This document shows, piece by piece, positions 26,011-35,705 of a DNA stretch of 64,000 nucleotides. The stretch is from assembly GCF_019711615.1 (NCBI RefSeq), contig NZ_JAIGNS010000002.1, positions 186,001-250,000 on the forward strand, written 5' to 3'. The stretch is from Qipengyuania intermedia. Lineage in GTDB: Bacteria > Pseudomonadota > Alphaproteobacteria > Sphingomonadales > Sphingomonadaceae. A program made the position numbers and the translations under genes. Each line of letters opens with the position of its first letter. The stretch's first letter is position 1. The notes beneath the pieces were generated by a model, which was not told where the DNA came from, did not search any database, and saw only the letters and a program-made list of their open reading frames with translations.

Positions 26011-26989
26011 GCCGCGGCCTCCGTCGCATTCTGCAGGACGGCGTGCAGCGTTCGCCGGGCCAGCGGTATCTTGAAGTCGTTCTCGCCGAACCCGCGCGCA
26101 TCCTCCAGCAGGATGTCCGCGGCCTTGTCGAAGATTTCGTCCGAGGGGACCGTCCCCACCAGAGCATCGGTGATGCGCGGATCATGCCAGGGCTTGTGGG
26201 CAAGACCACCGAATGCGAGGTCAGCGCGCGTAAACTTGCCGTCCTCGATCTCTATGATGGCTGCGACAGATACGAGCGCGAAGGCATAGGACGAGCGTTC
26301 GCGTACCTTGCGATAGATCTGGGTGCCGCCGACAGGCGCGGGCAAGGTGACTGCCGTGATGAGCTCTCCCTTTTCAAGCACGTTTTCGCGCCAGGGCGTG
26401 TCGCCGGGAAGGCAATGAAAATCGCGTACCGGCACCCTGCGTGTATCGCCGTTCGGCGTTGCAATCTCGACCTGCGCATCGAGCGCGCTCAGCGCAACCG
26501 CCATGTCCCCGGGATAGGTTGCGATGCACTGATCGCTCGTCCCGAGCACCGCGTGCAGCTTTGCAATGCCGTCGATCGCGCCGCAGCCGCTTCCCGGTTC
26601 GCGCTTGTTGCAGGGCTGGTCGATGTTCGTGAAGTAGAAGCAGCGTGTGCGCTGGCACAGATTGCCGCCGGTGGTGGCCTTGTTGCGCAATTGCTGGGTC
26701 GCGCCGGCCAGGATCGCGCGCGCCAGAACCGGGTAGTCGGAGCGTACCCGCGGGTGAACGGCGGTTTCCGTATTGGACGCCAGGGCGCCAATCGAGAGGC
26801 CGCCGTCGTCAGTGTCCTCGATCCCGCCAAAGCCAATGCGATTGATGTCGGCGAGCGTTTCCGGCGTTTCGACCTGCAGTTTCATGAGGTCGAGGAGGTT
26901 GGTCCCGCCTGCTATGGCAACGGCGGTGTCGTCATGTGTAAGCTGCGCGGCGTCGTCCAGCGTCCTCGCCCGAGTGTAGGAAAACGGTC

Positions 26990-26993
<4 letters not shown>
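26007..26993 (-). CDS. paoB: Aldehyde oxidoreductase FAD-binding subunit PaoB
   Basis: A 328-residue medium subunit. It has the FAD pyrophosphate loop [13 protein letters not shown] and the [12 protein letters not shown] block. Cysteines 118, 128, 137 and 156 lie in an insertion ([20 protein letters not shown], then DQC) that in PaoB-type subunits holds an extra [4Fe-4S] cluster. This insertion separates PaoABC-like enzymes from ordinary xanthine dehydrogenases. It is coupled by four-base overlaps to both paoA and paoC. Confidence 0.93.
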
Positions 26994-27496
<503 letters not shown>

Positions 27497-27617
27497 AATC
27501 GCCTCCTTTGCTTTCCCAACTATCGGGAAGCCGGGGGTGTCCGATGACTGCGAAAAAAGTTTGCGGGAGCGGCCTGAAGGAGGACAGCGCCTCGCCAGGC
27601 GCCAGCGCCGCTCCGGT

Positions 27618-28418
27618 TCAGGCGGCGCGTGCGATCATGACCCGTGCGCTGTCATCGAACGCGACATCGTCGAGCGTGTCGGCCAGCGCGCTCTGGCCGG
27701 GTTCGACCCGGCTGTCGCCGATTGCGACCGACCCGGACAGCGGCATGACCTGAACGGTGCCGGTAAAGCGGGACGCGATGTACTGCGAAGGCTGCCCGAT
27801 GACCTGCGCGAGGGTGAAGCGGGGACCATCGACGAGCATCAGCTCGCGATCTGCGGGAACCGTTCGTGCCAGCTCGTCGGAATACGGGAGTCCTTTGGCG
27901 ACTTTCAGGCCTTCGGCGAGGTGCAGCTCGCGCGGGCGCCCGTAATCGTAGAGACGATAGGTAATATCTGTGTTCTCCTGCACCTCCAGCAAGGTCAGTC
28001 CCGCACCGATTGCGTGCACCGTGCCTGCGGGGATGTAGAAGAAATCGCCGGCGCTGACCTCGCGCCAGTGGAGCAACTCCTCGATGGTCCCATCAAGCGC
28101 AGCAGCACGCATTTCGTCTTCGGACACTTCGCGCACGAAGCCCATTGCCAGTTTCGCTCCGGGCTCGGCGTCGAGAATAAGCCAGCATTCCTCCTTGCCG
28201 CGACCGGTAGGGCTGGCTCCGGCGGGCGGGTGCACCTGCACCGACAGCTTTTCGCTGGTGAAGAGGTATTTCACGAGCAGCCCGGCCATGGATGGCGGCG
28301 GCTCGAACCAGATTTCGCCGATCCGCGCCGATTGGCCGTCCTGGTGGAAAGGAGCGGGGAGATCGTCCATGCCCCACACCTTCTCGACGCTCTTGATCGG
28401 CAGATGCCCCGAACTCAT
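27618..28418 (-). CDS. manA: Class I mannose-6-phosphate isomerase
   Basis: A 266-residue cupin enzyme interconverting fructose-6-phosphate and mannose-6-phosphate. Zinc ligands are visible as SVQVHPP, the Glu in KEECWLIL and IPAGTVHAIG. It is of the short class I type. The start overlaps the end of the GDP-mannose synthesis gene upstream (ATGA), so both feed the same GDP-mannose pathway for surface polysaccharide. Confidence 0.93.
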   Translation of the reverse strand: MSSGHLPIKSVEKVWGMDDLPAPFHQDGQSARIGEIWFEPPPSMAGLLVKYLFTSEKLSVQVHPPAGASPTGRGKEECWLILDAEPGAKLAMGFVREVSEDEMRAAALDGTIEELLHWREVSAGDFFYIPAGTVHAIGAGLTLLEVQENTDITYRLYDYGRPRELHLAEGLKVAKGLPYSDELARTVPADRELMLVDGPRFTLAQVIGQPSQYIASRFTGTVQVMPLSGSVAIGDSRVEPGQSALADTLDDVAFDDSARVMIARAA

Positions 28419-29443
28419 TGGTTCGTTGCCCCTTCCAGCTTGCCGACCTCCTGCGCGTAATCGCGATTGAGGACGAGTATCTCGTCGCCGTCGACGACCA
28501 CGATGGCATTGTCGAAACCGACCAGCGAAACGCGCGGGCCGTCGGTATCGATCATAACGGTCTTCGCCGATTTTACCTCGGCAGGACCGGAGACGACGTT
28601 CTCGCCGCCAACTTGGGTCGCGCGAGCTTCGAAAAGCGCGTTCCAGTCGCCGATGTCGGACCAGCCCATGTCGGCTGCGACGACTGCAGCCTGTGCCGTG
28701 TTCTCCATCACGGCGTAGTCGACGCTTTCGCCAGCGATTGCTGCAAAGCGGTCTGCATCGGGATCGAAGCGGTCGTCCGTCCAGCTGCCACCCTCGACAG
28801 CGGCTGCGACCGCTTTGGCCATCTCCGGCCGGTGCTTCGCCAGCTCGTCGAGGAACGCGCCCGCCTGAAACGCGAATATCCCGCCGTTCCAGACGTAATC
28901 GCCCGATGCGAGAAATTCGCGTGCGCGCTCGAGGTCGGGTTTCTCGACGAAGCGATCGATCCGGTGGCCTTCGCCCAATACGTCACCAAGCTTGATGTAG
29001 CCGTAACCCGTCGCAGGCCGATCGGGCGCGATGCCGAAGCTGACCAGATTGCCGTCAGCGGCCAGCGATGCGGCTTTGCGGGCACCGGCAAGGAAGGCCG
29101 CTTCATCGGCGATGTGATGGTCGCTGGGGCACACGAGCATGATGGCCTCGCGCGGCAGGAGGCTGGCGGCGAGGGCGATGGCGGGCGCTGTATTTTTCGC
29201 GGCCGGTTCGACGACGAGGCGGTGCTGTCCTGCCTGCTCGGTAATGAAACGCGTATGCGCTTCGCCGGCGACGATCATGGGCTGTGCGAAAGAGGCAGTA
29301 TCCGAGACACGATCCAGCGCCTGCTGGAACAGCGTGCGATCGCCGAGCAGAGGGAGGAAGGGCTTCGGGTGGCTGCGGCGGCTGCGCGGCCACAAGCGCG
29401 TCCCGCTCCCGCCGCTGAGAATGATGGGATTGATCATCGACAT
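28415..29443 (-). CDS. manC: Mannose-1-phosphate guanylyltransferase
   Basis: A 342-residue GDP-mannose pyrophosphorylase. The nucleotide-binding opening is ILSGGSGTRLWPRSR, and FVEKP marks the sugar-phosphate site. It is the short form without the C-terminal isomerase domain; that function is provided by the coupled manA. The start may be Met1 or Met3 (MSMINP). It is divergent from the glycosyltransferase gene at 29.5 kb. Confidence 0.93.
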   Translation of the reverse strand: MSMINPIILSGGSGTRLWPRSRRSHPKPFLPLLGDRTLFQQALDRVSDTASFAQPMIVAGEAHTRFITEQAGQHRLVVEPAAKNTAPAIALAASLLPREAIMLVCPSDHHIADEAAFLAGARKAASLAADGNLVSFGIAPDRPATGYGYIKLGDVLGEGHRIDRFVEKPDLERAREFLASGDYVWNGGIFAFQAGAFLDELAKHRPEMAKAVAAAVEGGSWTDDRFDPDADRFAAIAGESVDYAVMENTAQAAVVAADMGWSDIGDWNALFEARATQVGGENVVSGPAEVKSAKTVMIDTDGPRVSLVGFDNAIVVVDGDEILVLNRDYAQEVGKLEGATNQ

Positions 29444-29526
29444 GATTGCGCGGCGACTAGCAGCGCATCATCGGCAAGTCATCGTTTACTTGCCTTCGAT
29501 TGCGGGCATTCGTTACGACACCGAAG

Positions 29527-30102
29527 ATGTTCTCTCCCAAGCTCTCCATCTTCGCCCGCCTGCCTGTGCCGGGAGAGGTGAAGACGCGCCTCATTCCCGC
29601 ATTGGGGCCCGAGGGGGCGGCGCGAATCTATGCGCGTTTGCTTGCTCACACGGTGCAGGTTGCAAAGGACAGCGGCCTGGATTTCGAACTGCGGGTCACC
29701 GGCGGCGAGATCGCGGCCTTCCACGACCTGTTCGGCACCGACATCGCAGTGGTTGACCAGGGAAAGGGCGATCTTGGCGATAAAATGGCCGCTGTCGCAG
29801 GGCCTGCGCTGCTGATCGGTAGCGATTGCCCCGGCATCAGCGTGCCGTTGTTGCAGGCGGCGGCCGGGGCGCTCGAAGATCGCAGCGTGGTCCTGGGTCC
29901 GGCAAACGATGGTGGCTATTACCTCATCGGCTTTCGGGAACGGATGCCGTTCCTCTTCGACAACATGGAATGGTCCACCCCCAAGGTCCTGCCGGAAACG
30001 CTCGTGCGGCTGGCGGCACGCGGTATCGGTCCGGCCATCCTTCCCGAACTGGCCGATATCGATACTGCCGAAGACCTGGCTGCCTGGCCGGAATACGAGT
30101 GA
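29527..30102 (+). CDS. TIGR04282-type glycosyltransferase (DUF2064)
   Basis: A 191-residue nucleotide-sugar transferase-like protein. It opens LSIFARLPVPGEVKTRL, has the family block LLIGSDCPGIS and ends with GPANDGGYYLIGF and a DIDTxED motif. The family name refers to arsenosugar synthesis loci, but members occur widely without arsenic genes, so the sugar and acceptor are unknown. ATG 29527 was chosen at the start of similarity. It overlaps the next glycosyltransferase gene by four bases (GTGA). Confidence 0.85.
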   Translation: MFSPKLSIFARLPVPGEVKTRLIPALGPEGAARIYARLLAHTVQVAKDSGLDFELRVTGGEIAAFHDLFGTDIAVVDQGKGDLGDKMAAVAGPALLIGSDCPGISVPLLQAAAGALEDRSVVLGPANDGGYYLIGFRERMPFLFDNMEWSTPKVLPETLVRLAARGIGPAILPELADIDTAEDLAAWPEYE

Positions 30103-30821
30103 GCACAACGCTTCTCGTGCCGGTGCTCGACGAGGCCAAGGCCCTCCCGGCGCTGGTCGCCCGTTTCGCCGAGCTCGAGCCGCGTCCGGCCGAAATCCTG
30201 CTTGTCGATGGCGGAAGCGCCGATGAGACAGTGCAGATCGCGACAGACGCGGGATGGCGTATCCTTTCCGCCGAACGGGGGCGTGCCAGGCAGATCAACG
30301 CCGGCGTCGAAGCGGCGACTTCCGAAAACCTATGTGTCGTCCACGCCGATACCTTGCCCCCGCGCGATATGGTCGAGGTTATCGAGAACACCTTGGCAGA
30401 TTGCGGCATTGCCCTTGCCAGTTTCACACCGGTCATTCGCGGACCCGAAAAAACCCGTTGGGGCACCACCGTGCATAATTGGGCCAAGACCTGGTACGCG
30501 CCCCTGCTGACGCGGCCGCATCGCTTCTTTCAAGGCGTGCGGTTGCTGTTCGGCGATCACGCGATGTTTTTCCGGCGAGCCGACTTTCTCACCATCGGGG
30601 GCTGCACGCCCGGCGATGCGGTGATGGAAGAGGCCGATCTCTGCGTGAAGTTCGCGCGCCTCGGCAAGGTGCGCATGGTGCCGCGTAGGGTCTACACCTC
30701 CGACCGGCGCATAGCAGAGTGGGGGGCGCTCAAGGCGAACTGGATCTACTTCAAGGTCGGGATGCTGTGGGCATTCGGCCTGCGTTCGCGCATGGCGAAA
30801 CACTATCCCGACGTGCGTTAG
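30099..30821 (+). CDS. TIGR04283-type GT2 glycosyltransferase
   Basis: A 240-residue family 2 glycosyltransferase with the opening LLVPVLDEAKALPAL, DGGSADET, a HADTLPP metal-binding segment and GGCTPGDAVMEEADLC. TIGR04282 and TIGR04283 genes are often paired, as here. It starts with GTG at 30099 overlapping the previous stop. The C-terminus has one hydrophobic segment, so the protein may be peripherally attached to the membrane. It converges on the reductase gene with a four-base overlap. Confidence 0.87.
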   Translation: MSTTLLVPVLDEAKALPALVARFAELEPRPAEILLVDGGSADETVQIATDAGWRILSAERGRARQINAGVEAATSENLCVVHADTLPPRDMVEVIENTLADCGIALASFTPVIRGPEKTRWGTTVHNWAKTWYAPLLTRPHRFFQGVRLLFGDHAMFFRRADFLTIGGCTPGDAVMEEADLCVKFARLGKVRMVPRRVYTSDRRIAEWGALKANWIYFKVGMLWAFGLRSRMAKHYPDVR

Positions 30822-31831
30822 TCCGCAGGCAGGAAGCCCACGTCTATGCAGTGTTCGATGAGGCGGCGGATATAGGCGCGGCCGGTTTGCGGGCATTGCA
30901 TGCGCAGGACCTCGCGCACATTCGCATCGTCGAAATGGGGATCGCGCTGGAAGTAGCTGGCGTAGAGGCCGGCTACACGCTTGAACAAGCGCCTCTCCAA
31001 TGCAGGCAGAGTGGCCGGGTCGAATGCGCTGGGCTCGACCAGTTCGGGCTCGTGAAATTGCGCGAAATCGCCAATCGCGCCGGTGAAATCCGTGACCGGC
31101 AGAGGCTGGGCCGAAACGAGATGGAAGGTCTGGCCGGCGGCCTGCTCCATCGCGAGCGCCAGAGCCGCTATGCCAGCCGCGACATGATCGATCGGCACGA
31201 AGTCGAGCGTTGCGCCAGCGCGCGCGGGCATATGCTTTACCCGCCCTTCCGCGATCAGCTTGAAGGCGGCGTAGGTGGTGTCGAACTGGCGGATCGCGCC
31301 GCTCTCGTGCGCGCCGACCACGATGGACGGACGGGCGATCGCCCAGCGCAGGTCGGAAGCGCGCACGAGCCGCTCTCCGGCGGCCTTGCTCGCTTCGTAA
31401 CCGTTCGCGAAACCGGCCTCCGGCAAGGGGTCGCCTTCCAGGATTGTGCCGTCGCGCCTGCCGCAAACATAGGCGGTCGACACATGTAGGAAGTCCATCC
31501 CGCCCTGCCGGGCAAGCGCCAGCGCGTGCTTCGTTCCGTCCACATTGACGGCGGCATAGTCCGCCTCGTCGAGGTCGAAGCGTACCGTTGCTGCGCAATG
31601 CACCAGGAGGTCGTGGCTGGCGGCCAACCGGGCGAACTCGCCTTCCTCCCAACCGAACCGCGGCACAGAGACGTCGCCAGCAACAGTCGCAATGTCGACC
31701 GGCGAGCCATCGTTTGCGCGAATGTCGCGATTGCGATGTACCAGTCCGGTGACCTCGTGCCTCTCACGCGCCAATCGCGCGCAGATCTCGCCGCCGAGAA
31801 GGCCGGCCGCGCCCGTGACCAGCACTCTCAC
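30818..31831 (-). CDS. Extended SDR / NAD-dependent epimerase-reductase-like protein
   Basis: A 337-residue Rossmann protein with VRVLVTGAAGLLGGEI at the very N-terminus and the YxxxK pair in GYEASKAAGE. The C-terminal ~70 residues have an Arg/Tyr-rich region similar in layout to the thioester-reductase/fatty acyl reductase branch (NAD_binding_4). It could be a lipid- or sugar-modifying reductase. The GTG at 31831 directly opens the nucleotide-binding fold; its ribosome binding site is weak. It is convergent with the glycosyltransferases and divergent from the flavoprotein. Confidence 0.75.
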   Translation of the reverse strand: MRVLVTGAAGLLGGEICARLARERHEVTGLVHRNRDIRANDGSPVDIATVAGDVSVPRFGWEEGEFARLAASHDLLVHCAATVRFDLDEADYAAVNVDGTKHALALARQGGMDFLHVSTAYVCGRRDGTILEGDPLPEAGFANGYEASKAAGERLVRASDLRWAIARPSIVVGAHESGAIRQFDTTYAAFKLIAEGRVKHMPARAGATLDFVPIDHVAAGIAALALAMEQAAGQTFHLVSAQPLPVTDFTGAIGDFAQFHEPELVEPSAFDPATLPALERRLFKRVAGLYASYFQRDPHFDDANVREVLRMQCPQTGRAYIRRLIEHCIDVGFLPAD

Positions 31832-31935
31832 GTGCCGCGCTTTCGCAAGATGTAACCGATGGGATTTTTCCGCCGAATGGAAAGGAGATTGCGAGAAAGT
31901 TCGCATCTTGATCAAATTCGGTTACGGGACAAGCA

Positions 31936-33351
31936 ATGAAATTTACGCATGACGTTATCGTAATCGGAGGCGGTGCTGCAGGTCTGACGGCCGCCGGAGG
32001 GTGTGCGCTGTTCGGCCTCGACGTGGCGCTGATCGAAGGCCGCAAGATGGGCGGCGAATGCCTCAACGACGGCTGCGTCCCTTCCAAGGCCCTCATCACT
32101 GCCGCAAAGCGTGCTGCCGAGGCGCGCGAAAGCGAACGTTACGGCATCACGCTCGCCGCGCCCAAGGTCGATTGGCGCGGGGTACAGCAGCACATCCGCG
32201 ATGCCATCGCCGCGATCGAGCCGCACGACAGCGAAGAACGGTTCGAGGAAATGGGCTGCGAGGTCATTCGCGACTGGGCGCGCGTCACGGGGCCGCAAAC
32301 CGTCGAGGTCGCCGGGCGCACGCTGAGTGCTCCGCGGATCGTCATCGCTACCGGGTCCAAGCCTGCAATTCCGCCTATCGAAGGCGTCGATAGCGTCCCC
32401 TATCTCACCAATGAGAATATCTTCGAGATCGAGGAATTGCCCGACCATCTCGTTATCGTGGGCGGCGGCGTCATCGGCATGGAAATGGCGCAGGCTTTCC
32501 GGCGCCTTGGCAGCGCGGTGACCGTGGTCGAGCCGGGCGAGCTTATGGGCCGCGACGACCGCGACAGCGTCGCTATCGTGCGCGAGACCATGGAAGGCGA
32601 GGGCGTCCGGTTCGTCAAAGGGCTTGCTTCGGCCGTCACCGGTTCTGCCGGTGCGGTGGAATTGACGCTCGGTGACGAAACGATCGCCGGTTCGCATCTC
32701 CTGATTGCCACCGGACGCACCGCGAACTGCACGGGCTTCGGGCTGGAGGAGATCGGTGTCGAGATGGGCAAGGGCGGCATCATCACCGACCAGCGACGCC
32801 GCACGTCCGTGAAAGGCATCTATGCGATCGGCGATTGCCGCGACGGTCCCCGGCTTACGCACGTATCGGGCTATGAGGGCTCCAACGTGGCGCTCGAAAT
32901 CACGCTCGGTGTGCCCACCAAGGTCGATTACACCGCGCTTCCCTGGTGCACCTATACCGAACCTGAGGTGGCCCAGATCGGCCTCACCGAAACCGAAGCG
33001 CGGGCAAAACATGGCGATGCAATCCGTGTGGTGACCGAAAGCTTCCATGACAACGAACGCGCTCTCACCGAAGGCAATGACGAGGGGCAGGTGAAGGTCC
33101 TGTTCAAGGGCAAGAAAGTGGTCGGTGCCAGCCTCGTGGGCAAGAACGTGGGCGAATTGCTCCTGCCGTTCAGCCAGACGATCACCGGCAAGAGCAGCAC
33201 CTTCGCGCTCGGTTCCGCGATCATTGCCTATCCCACCCGTAGCGAGATCACGAAGGCAACCGCATTTCAGGCGTGGGAGCCGACCGTGTTCGGCCCGATC
33301 CCGAAGAAATGGGCCGGTTTCCTCGCCTCCATGCGGCGCCGACTGGGATGA
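31936..33351 (+). CDS. Flavin disulfide reductase-like protein (mercuric reductase/dihydrolipoamide dehydrogenase fold, no catalytic His)
   Basis: A 471-residue FAD/NAD(P)-binding protein. It has two Rossmann motifs (IGGGAAGLTAAGG and VGGGVIGMEMAQ) and a redox-active Cys pair, CLNDGC (Cys42/Cys47). In lipoamide and glutathione reductases the dimerisation domain supplies the catalytic His in HPTxSE. Here the equivalent segment reads AYPTRSE, with Tyr in place of His, so it is unlikely to be a true lipoamide dehydrogenase. It has no N-terminal metal-binding domain and no C-terminal CC pair, so mercuric reduction is also unlikely. It overlaps the radical SAM gene by four bases. Confidence 0.88.
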   Translation: MKFTHDVIVIGGGAAGLTAAGGCALFGLDVALIEGRKMGGECLNDGCVPSKALITAAKRAAEARESERYGITLAAPKVDWRGVQQHIRDAIAAIEPHDSEERFEEMGCEVIRDWARVTGPQTVEVAGRTLSAPRIVIATGSKPAIPPIEGVDSVPYLTNENIFEIEELPDHLVIVGGGVIGMEMAQAFRRLGSAVTVVEPGELMGRDDRDSVAIVRETMEGEGVRFVKGLASAVTGSAGAVELTLGDETIAGSHLLIATGRTANCTGFGLEEIGVEMGKGGIITDQRRRTSVKGIYAIGDCRDGPRLTHVSGYEGSNVALEITLGVPTKVDYTALPWCTYTEPEVAQIGLTETEARAKHGDAIRVVTESFHDNERALTEGNDEGQVKVLFKGKKVVGASLVGKNVGELLLPFSQTITGKSSTFALGSAIIAYPTRSEITKATAFQAWEPTVFGPIPKKWAGFLASMRRRLG

Positions 33352-34334
33352 GCAAGCAGGCAAGGATGCGCAATGCGCCGGCCGGGCCGTCACCCTTTGC
33401 GGTGGCGGGCGACCTCTTGCCGGCGGAAAAGTTTTCCGATCCGCAATGGACGGCAAAGGGCGAGCCGCGCGCGAGTGTCCCGCTCACGAAGCTGGATACG
33501 CTGTGGCTCAACACCGGGACGCTGTGCAATCTCGCTTGCGCGACCTGTTATATCGAGAGCAGCCCGACCAATGATGCGCTGATCTATCTCGCCGCGAGTG
33601 ATGCCGCCCGCTTCCTCGACGAAGCGGAGGCGATGGGCACGCGCGAGATCGGGTTCACCGGCGGCGAGCCCTTCATGAACCCCGATTTCCCCGCCATGCT
33701 GGAAGACAGCCTCGCCCGCGGTTTCGAGGTGCTGATCCTCACCAATGCGATGCGGCCCATGCGGCGGCACGAGGCGCATCTGCTGAAGCTGCGCGAGGCC
33801 TATGGCGATAAGCTGACCTTGCGCGTCAGTCTCGACCATCACTCGCGGACCGTTCACGAGGGAGAGCGCGGGGCAAACAGCTGGGCGCCAGCGATGGCCG
33901 GGCTGGAATGGCTATCGGCCAACGGATTTTCGATCGCTGTCGCGGGGCGCCTGCTGCCACTTGAAGGCGAACAGGACGCGCGCATAGCCTACGCCCGATT
34001 GTTCGAGGCCAAAGGGATAGCCATCGACGCATACGATCTAGCACGGCTGGTCCTCTTTCCCGAGATGGATGCAGGCAAGGACATCGCGGAGATCACGACG
34101 GCGTGCTGGGACATTCTCGGGAAATCGCCGTCCGACATCATGTGCGCCACCAGCCGCATGGTGGTCCATCGCAAGGGCAAGGATGCCCCGGAAGTCGCTG
34201 CCTGCACCCTGATCCCTTACGATCCTGAATTCCTGCTCGGCACCTCCATTGAAGAGGCGACGCAGGAGGTCCCTCTCAACCATCCCCATTGCGCTCGGTT
34301 TTGCGTGCTCGGCGGGGCCAGCTGTTCTGCCTAG
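33348..34334 (+). CDS. Radical SAM protein of unknown function
   Basis: A 328-residue radical SAM enzyme. The cluster motif is CNLACATC (Cys60, 64, 67), the SAM-contact motif is GGEP (105-108). The C-terminal third has six more cysteines (253, 266, 286, 315, 319, 326), compatible with an auxiliary Fe-S cluster as in SPASM-type enzymes. I see no precursor peptide gene nearby. Its ATG overlaps the stop of the flavoprotein gene (ATGA), so the two are probably functional partners, the flavoprotein perhaps acting on a product or supplying electrons (inference). Confidence 0.9.
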   Translation: MSKQARMRNAPAGPSPFAVAGDLLPAEKFSDPQWTAKGEPRASVPLTKLDTLWLNTGTLCNLACATCYIESSPTNDALIYLAASDAARFLDEAEAMGTREIGFTGGEPFMNPDFPAMLEDSLARGFEVLILTNAMRPMRRHEAHLLKLREAYGDKLTLRVSLDHHSRTVHEGERGANSWAPAMAGLEWLSANGFSIAVAGRLLPLEGEQDARIAYARLFEAKGIAIDAYDLARLVLFPEMDAGKDIAEITTACWDILGKSPSDIMCATSRMVVHRKGKDAPEVAACTLIPYDPEFLLGTSIEEATQEVPLNHPHCARFCVLGGASCSA

Positions 34335-34366
34335 GAGCCAAATTGTCCGGTGGCCGTTGAGGGACC

Positions 34367-34882
34367 ATGTTCTTCGATGACAAATGGCTCGATATCGTCG
34401 CGCGCGGTTCAATCCTCACCGCTCTCGCCCTCGTCTGGATAGTTCTCGTGATCCGCATCGTCGGATTGCGCTCGCTATCCAAGATGACCAATTTCGACTT
34501 CGTGATGACCGTCGCACTCGGCTCGCTGCTCGCCAGCGCGAGCCAGGTCACCGAGTGGGGCGCCTATGTGCAGATCCTAGTCGGGGTGGCGATGCTGTTC
34601 GTCGTGCAAGTCGCTGCGGCTCTCCTGCGACGGCAGTCGGAAACCATCGAGGCCGCGATCCAGAATTGCCCCGTTTACCTGATGCGGGATGGAGTGATCG
34701 ACGAGGAAGCCTTGGCCAAGACCCGCGTGGCACACAGCGACCTTATCGCGAAGCTGCGCGAGGCAAATGTGATGCATTTCGACGAGGTTCGCGCAGTCGT
34801 GCTGGAGGCAACCGGAGACGTGTCGGTCCTGCACGGGGAGACGCTCGACGAGCGCCTCACCCAGGATGTCGAGGAAGCCTAG
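34367..34882 (+). CDS. DUF421 (YetF-like) membrane protein
   Basis: A 171-residue protein with three hydrophobic segments (about residues 15-33, 44-60 and 65-84) and a soluble C-terminal YetF domain (CPVYLMRDGVIDEEAL, HFDEVRAVVLE). Family members are uncharacterised inner-membrane proteins. It starts 32 bases after the radical SAM gene and could be in the same transcript. It converges on the transporter gene with a four-base overlap. Confidence 0.88.
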   Translation: MFFDDKWLDIVARGSILTALALVWIVLVIRIVGLRSLSKMTNFDFVMTVALGSLLASASQVTEWGAYVQILVGVAMLFVVQVAAALLRRQSETIEAAIQNCPVYLMRDGVIDEEALAKTRVAHSDLIAKLREANVMHFDEVRAVVLEATGDVSVLHGETLDERLTQDVEEA

Positions 34883-35568
34883 AGCGTCTTCTTGTCGAGG
34901 TATTTCGCCAGCGCCACGCCGCCTGTGATGAGGAACGGCACCAGGACGATGCTAAGTGCGACCTTGGCCAGCACCTGACCGATCAGGAGCGGCGTGATGT
35001 CGAACTGGCCGTAGAAGGCCAGAGTCACGAAGATCACCGAATCGATGGCCTGGCTCAGCGCCGATGCGATGGCCCCGCGCGCCATGAGCCCCAGCGTATT
35101 GGCTTCACCGGTGCCGCGCAGGCGGGAGAATATCCACACGTTGAGCAGAAGAGAGACGATATAGGCTGCAGGCCCTGCCGCCATGATGCGCGGCGTTTGC
35201 GCCAGCACAGTGTTGAACGCGTCGAGATCGGCACTGCGATATTCCAGCATTTCCGGCGAGGCCGGGAGCGACATAACCAGAAAGATCAGTGCCGCCGAGA
35301 CGGCCAGCGGGAGGAAACCCCACCAGACCAGCCTGCGCGCCAATTTCTCTCCGTAGAGCTGGGCGATCGTGCTCGAAATCACGACCAGGCCGAGAAACGC
35401 GAAGATACCCGATTCCACCGCCAGCTCGGTCGGCCACAGCTGCACCTGCTTGAAGGCGAGGACGCCCGCGATAACGGTCAGGCCGCCATACAGGACGAGG
35501 AATACAAAGAGGCCCAGCGGCATGGATGCTGCGGCAAGGCGGGTTTCATTGGCCGGGTGGTCGGTCAT
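34879..35568 (-). CDS. Queuosine precursor transporter family protein (YhhQ/VUT)
   Basis: A 229-residue inner-membrane protein with six predicted helices. Late in the protein, IASALSQAIDSVIFVTLAFYGQ matches the conserved signature of the YhhQ/VUT_1 family that imports preQ0/preQ1 for tRNA queuosine. I see no queuosine biosynthesis gene next to it. No obvious preQ1 riboswitch is visible in the ~130 bases upstream. Confidence 0.85.
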   Translation of the reverse strand: MTDHPANETRLAAASMPLGLFVFLVLYGGLTVIAGVLAFKQVQLWPTELAVESGIFAFLGLVVISSTIAQLYGEKLARRLVWWGFLPLAVSAALIFLVMSLPASPEMLEYRSADLDAFNTVLAQTPRIMAAGPAAYIVSLLLNVWIFSRLRGTGEANTLGLMARGAIASALSQAIDSVIFVTLAFYGQFDITPLLIGQVLAKVALSIVLVPFLITGGVALAKYLDKKTL

Positions 35569-35705
35569 GTCTGGATTGGGGCCGATCTTTACAAACTGGT
35601 GACAGCCGAAGCTGGCGGAGCGCGCGAAAATTGACTAAGCGGAGCCGCCGCGCAAGGTAGCGGCTAATTTCATCCGCAACTAGTCGCATCGCGAAGGGGT
35701 CCGCA

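Noticed and set aside
31846-31926. GTAACCGA and TCGGTTAC copies in the SDR/flavoprotein divergent region
   Set aside because: Arms are 65 bases apart and interleaved with another weak repeat; no clear operator geometry.
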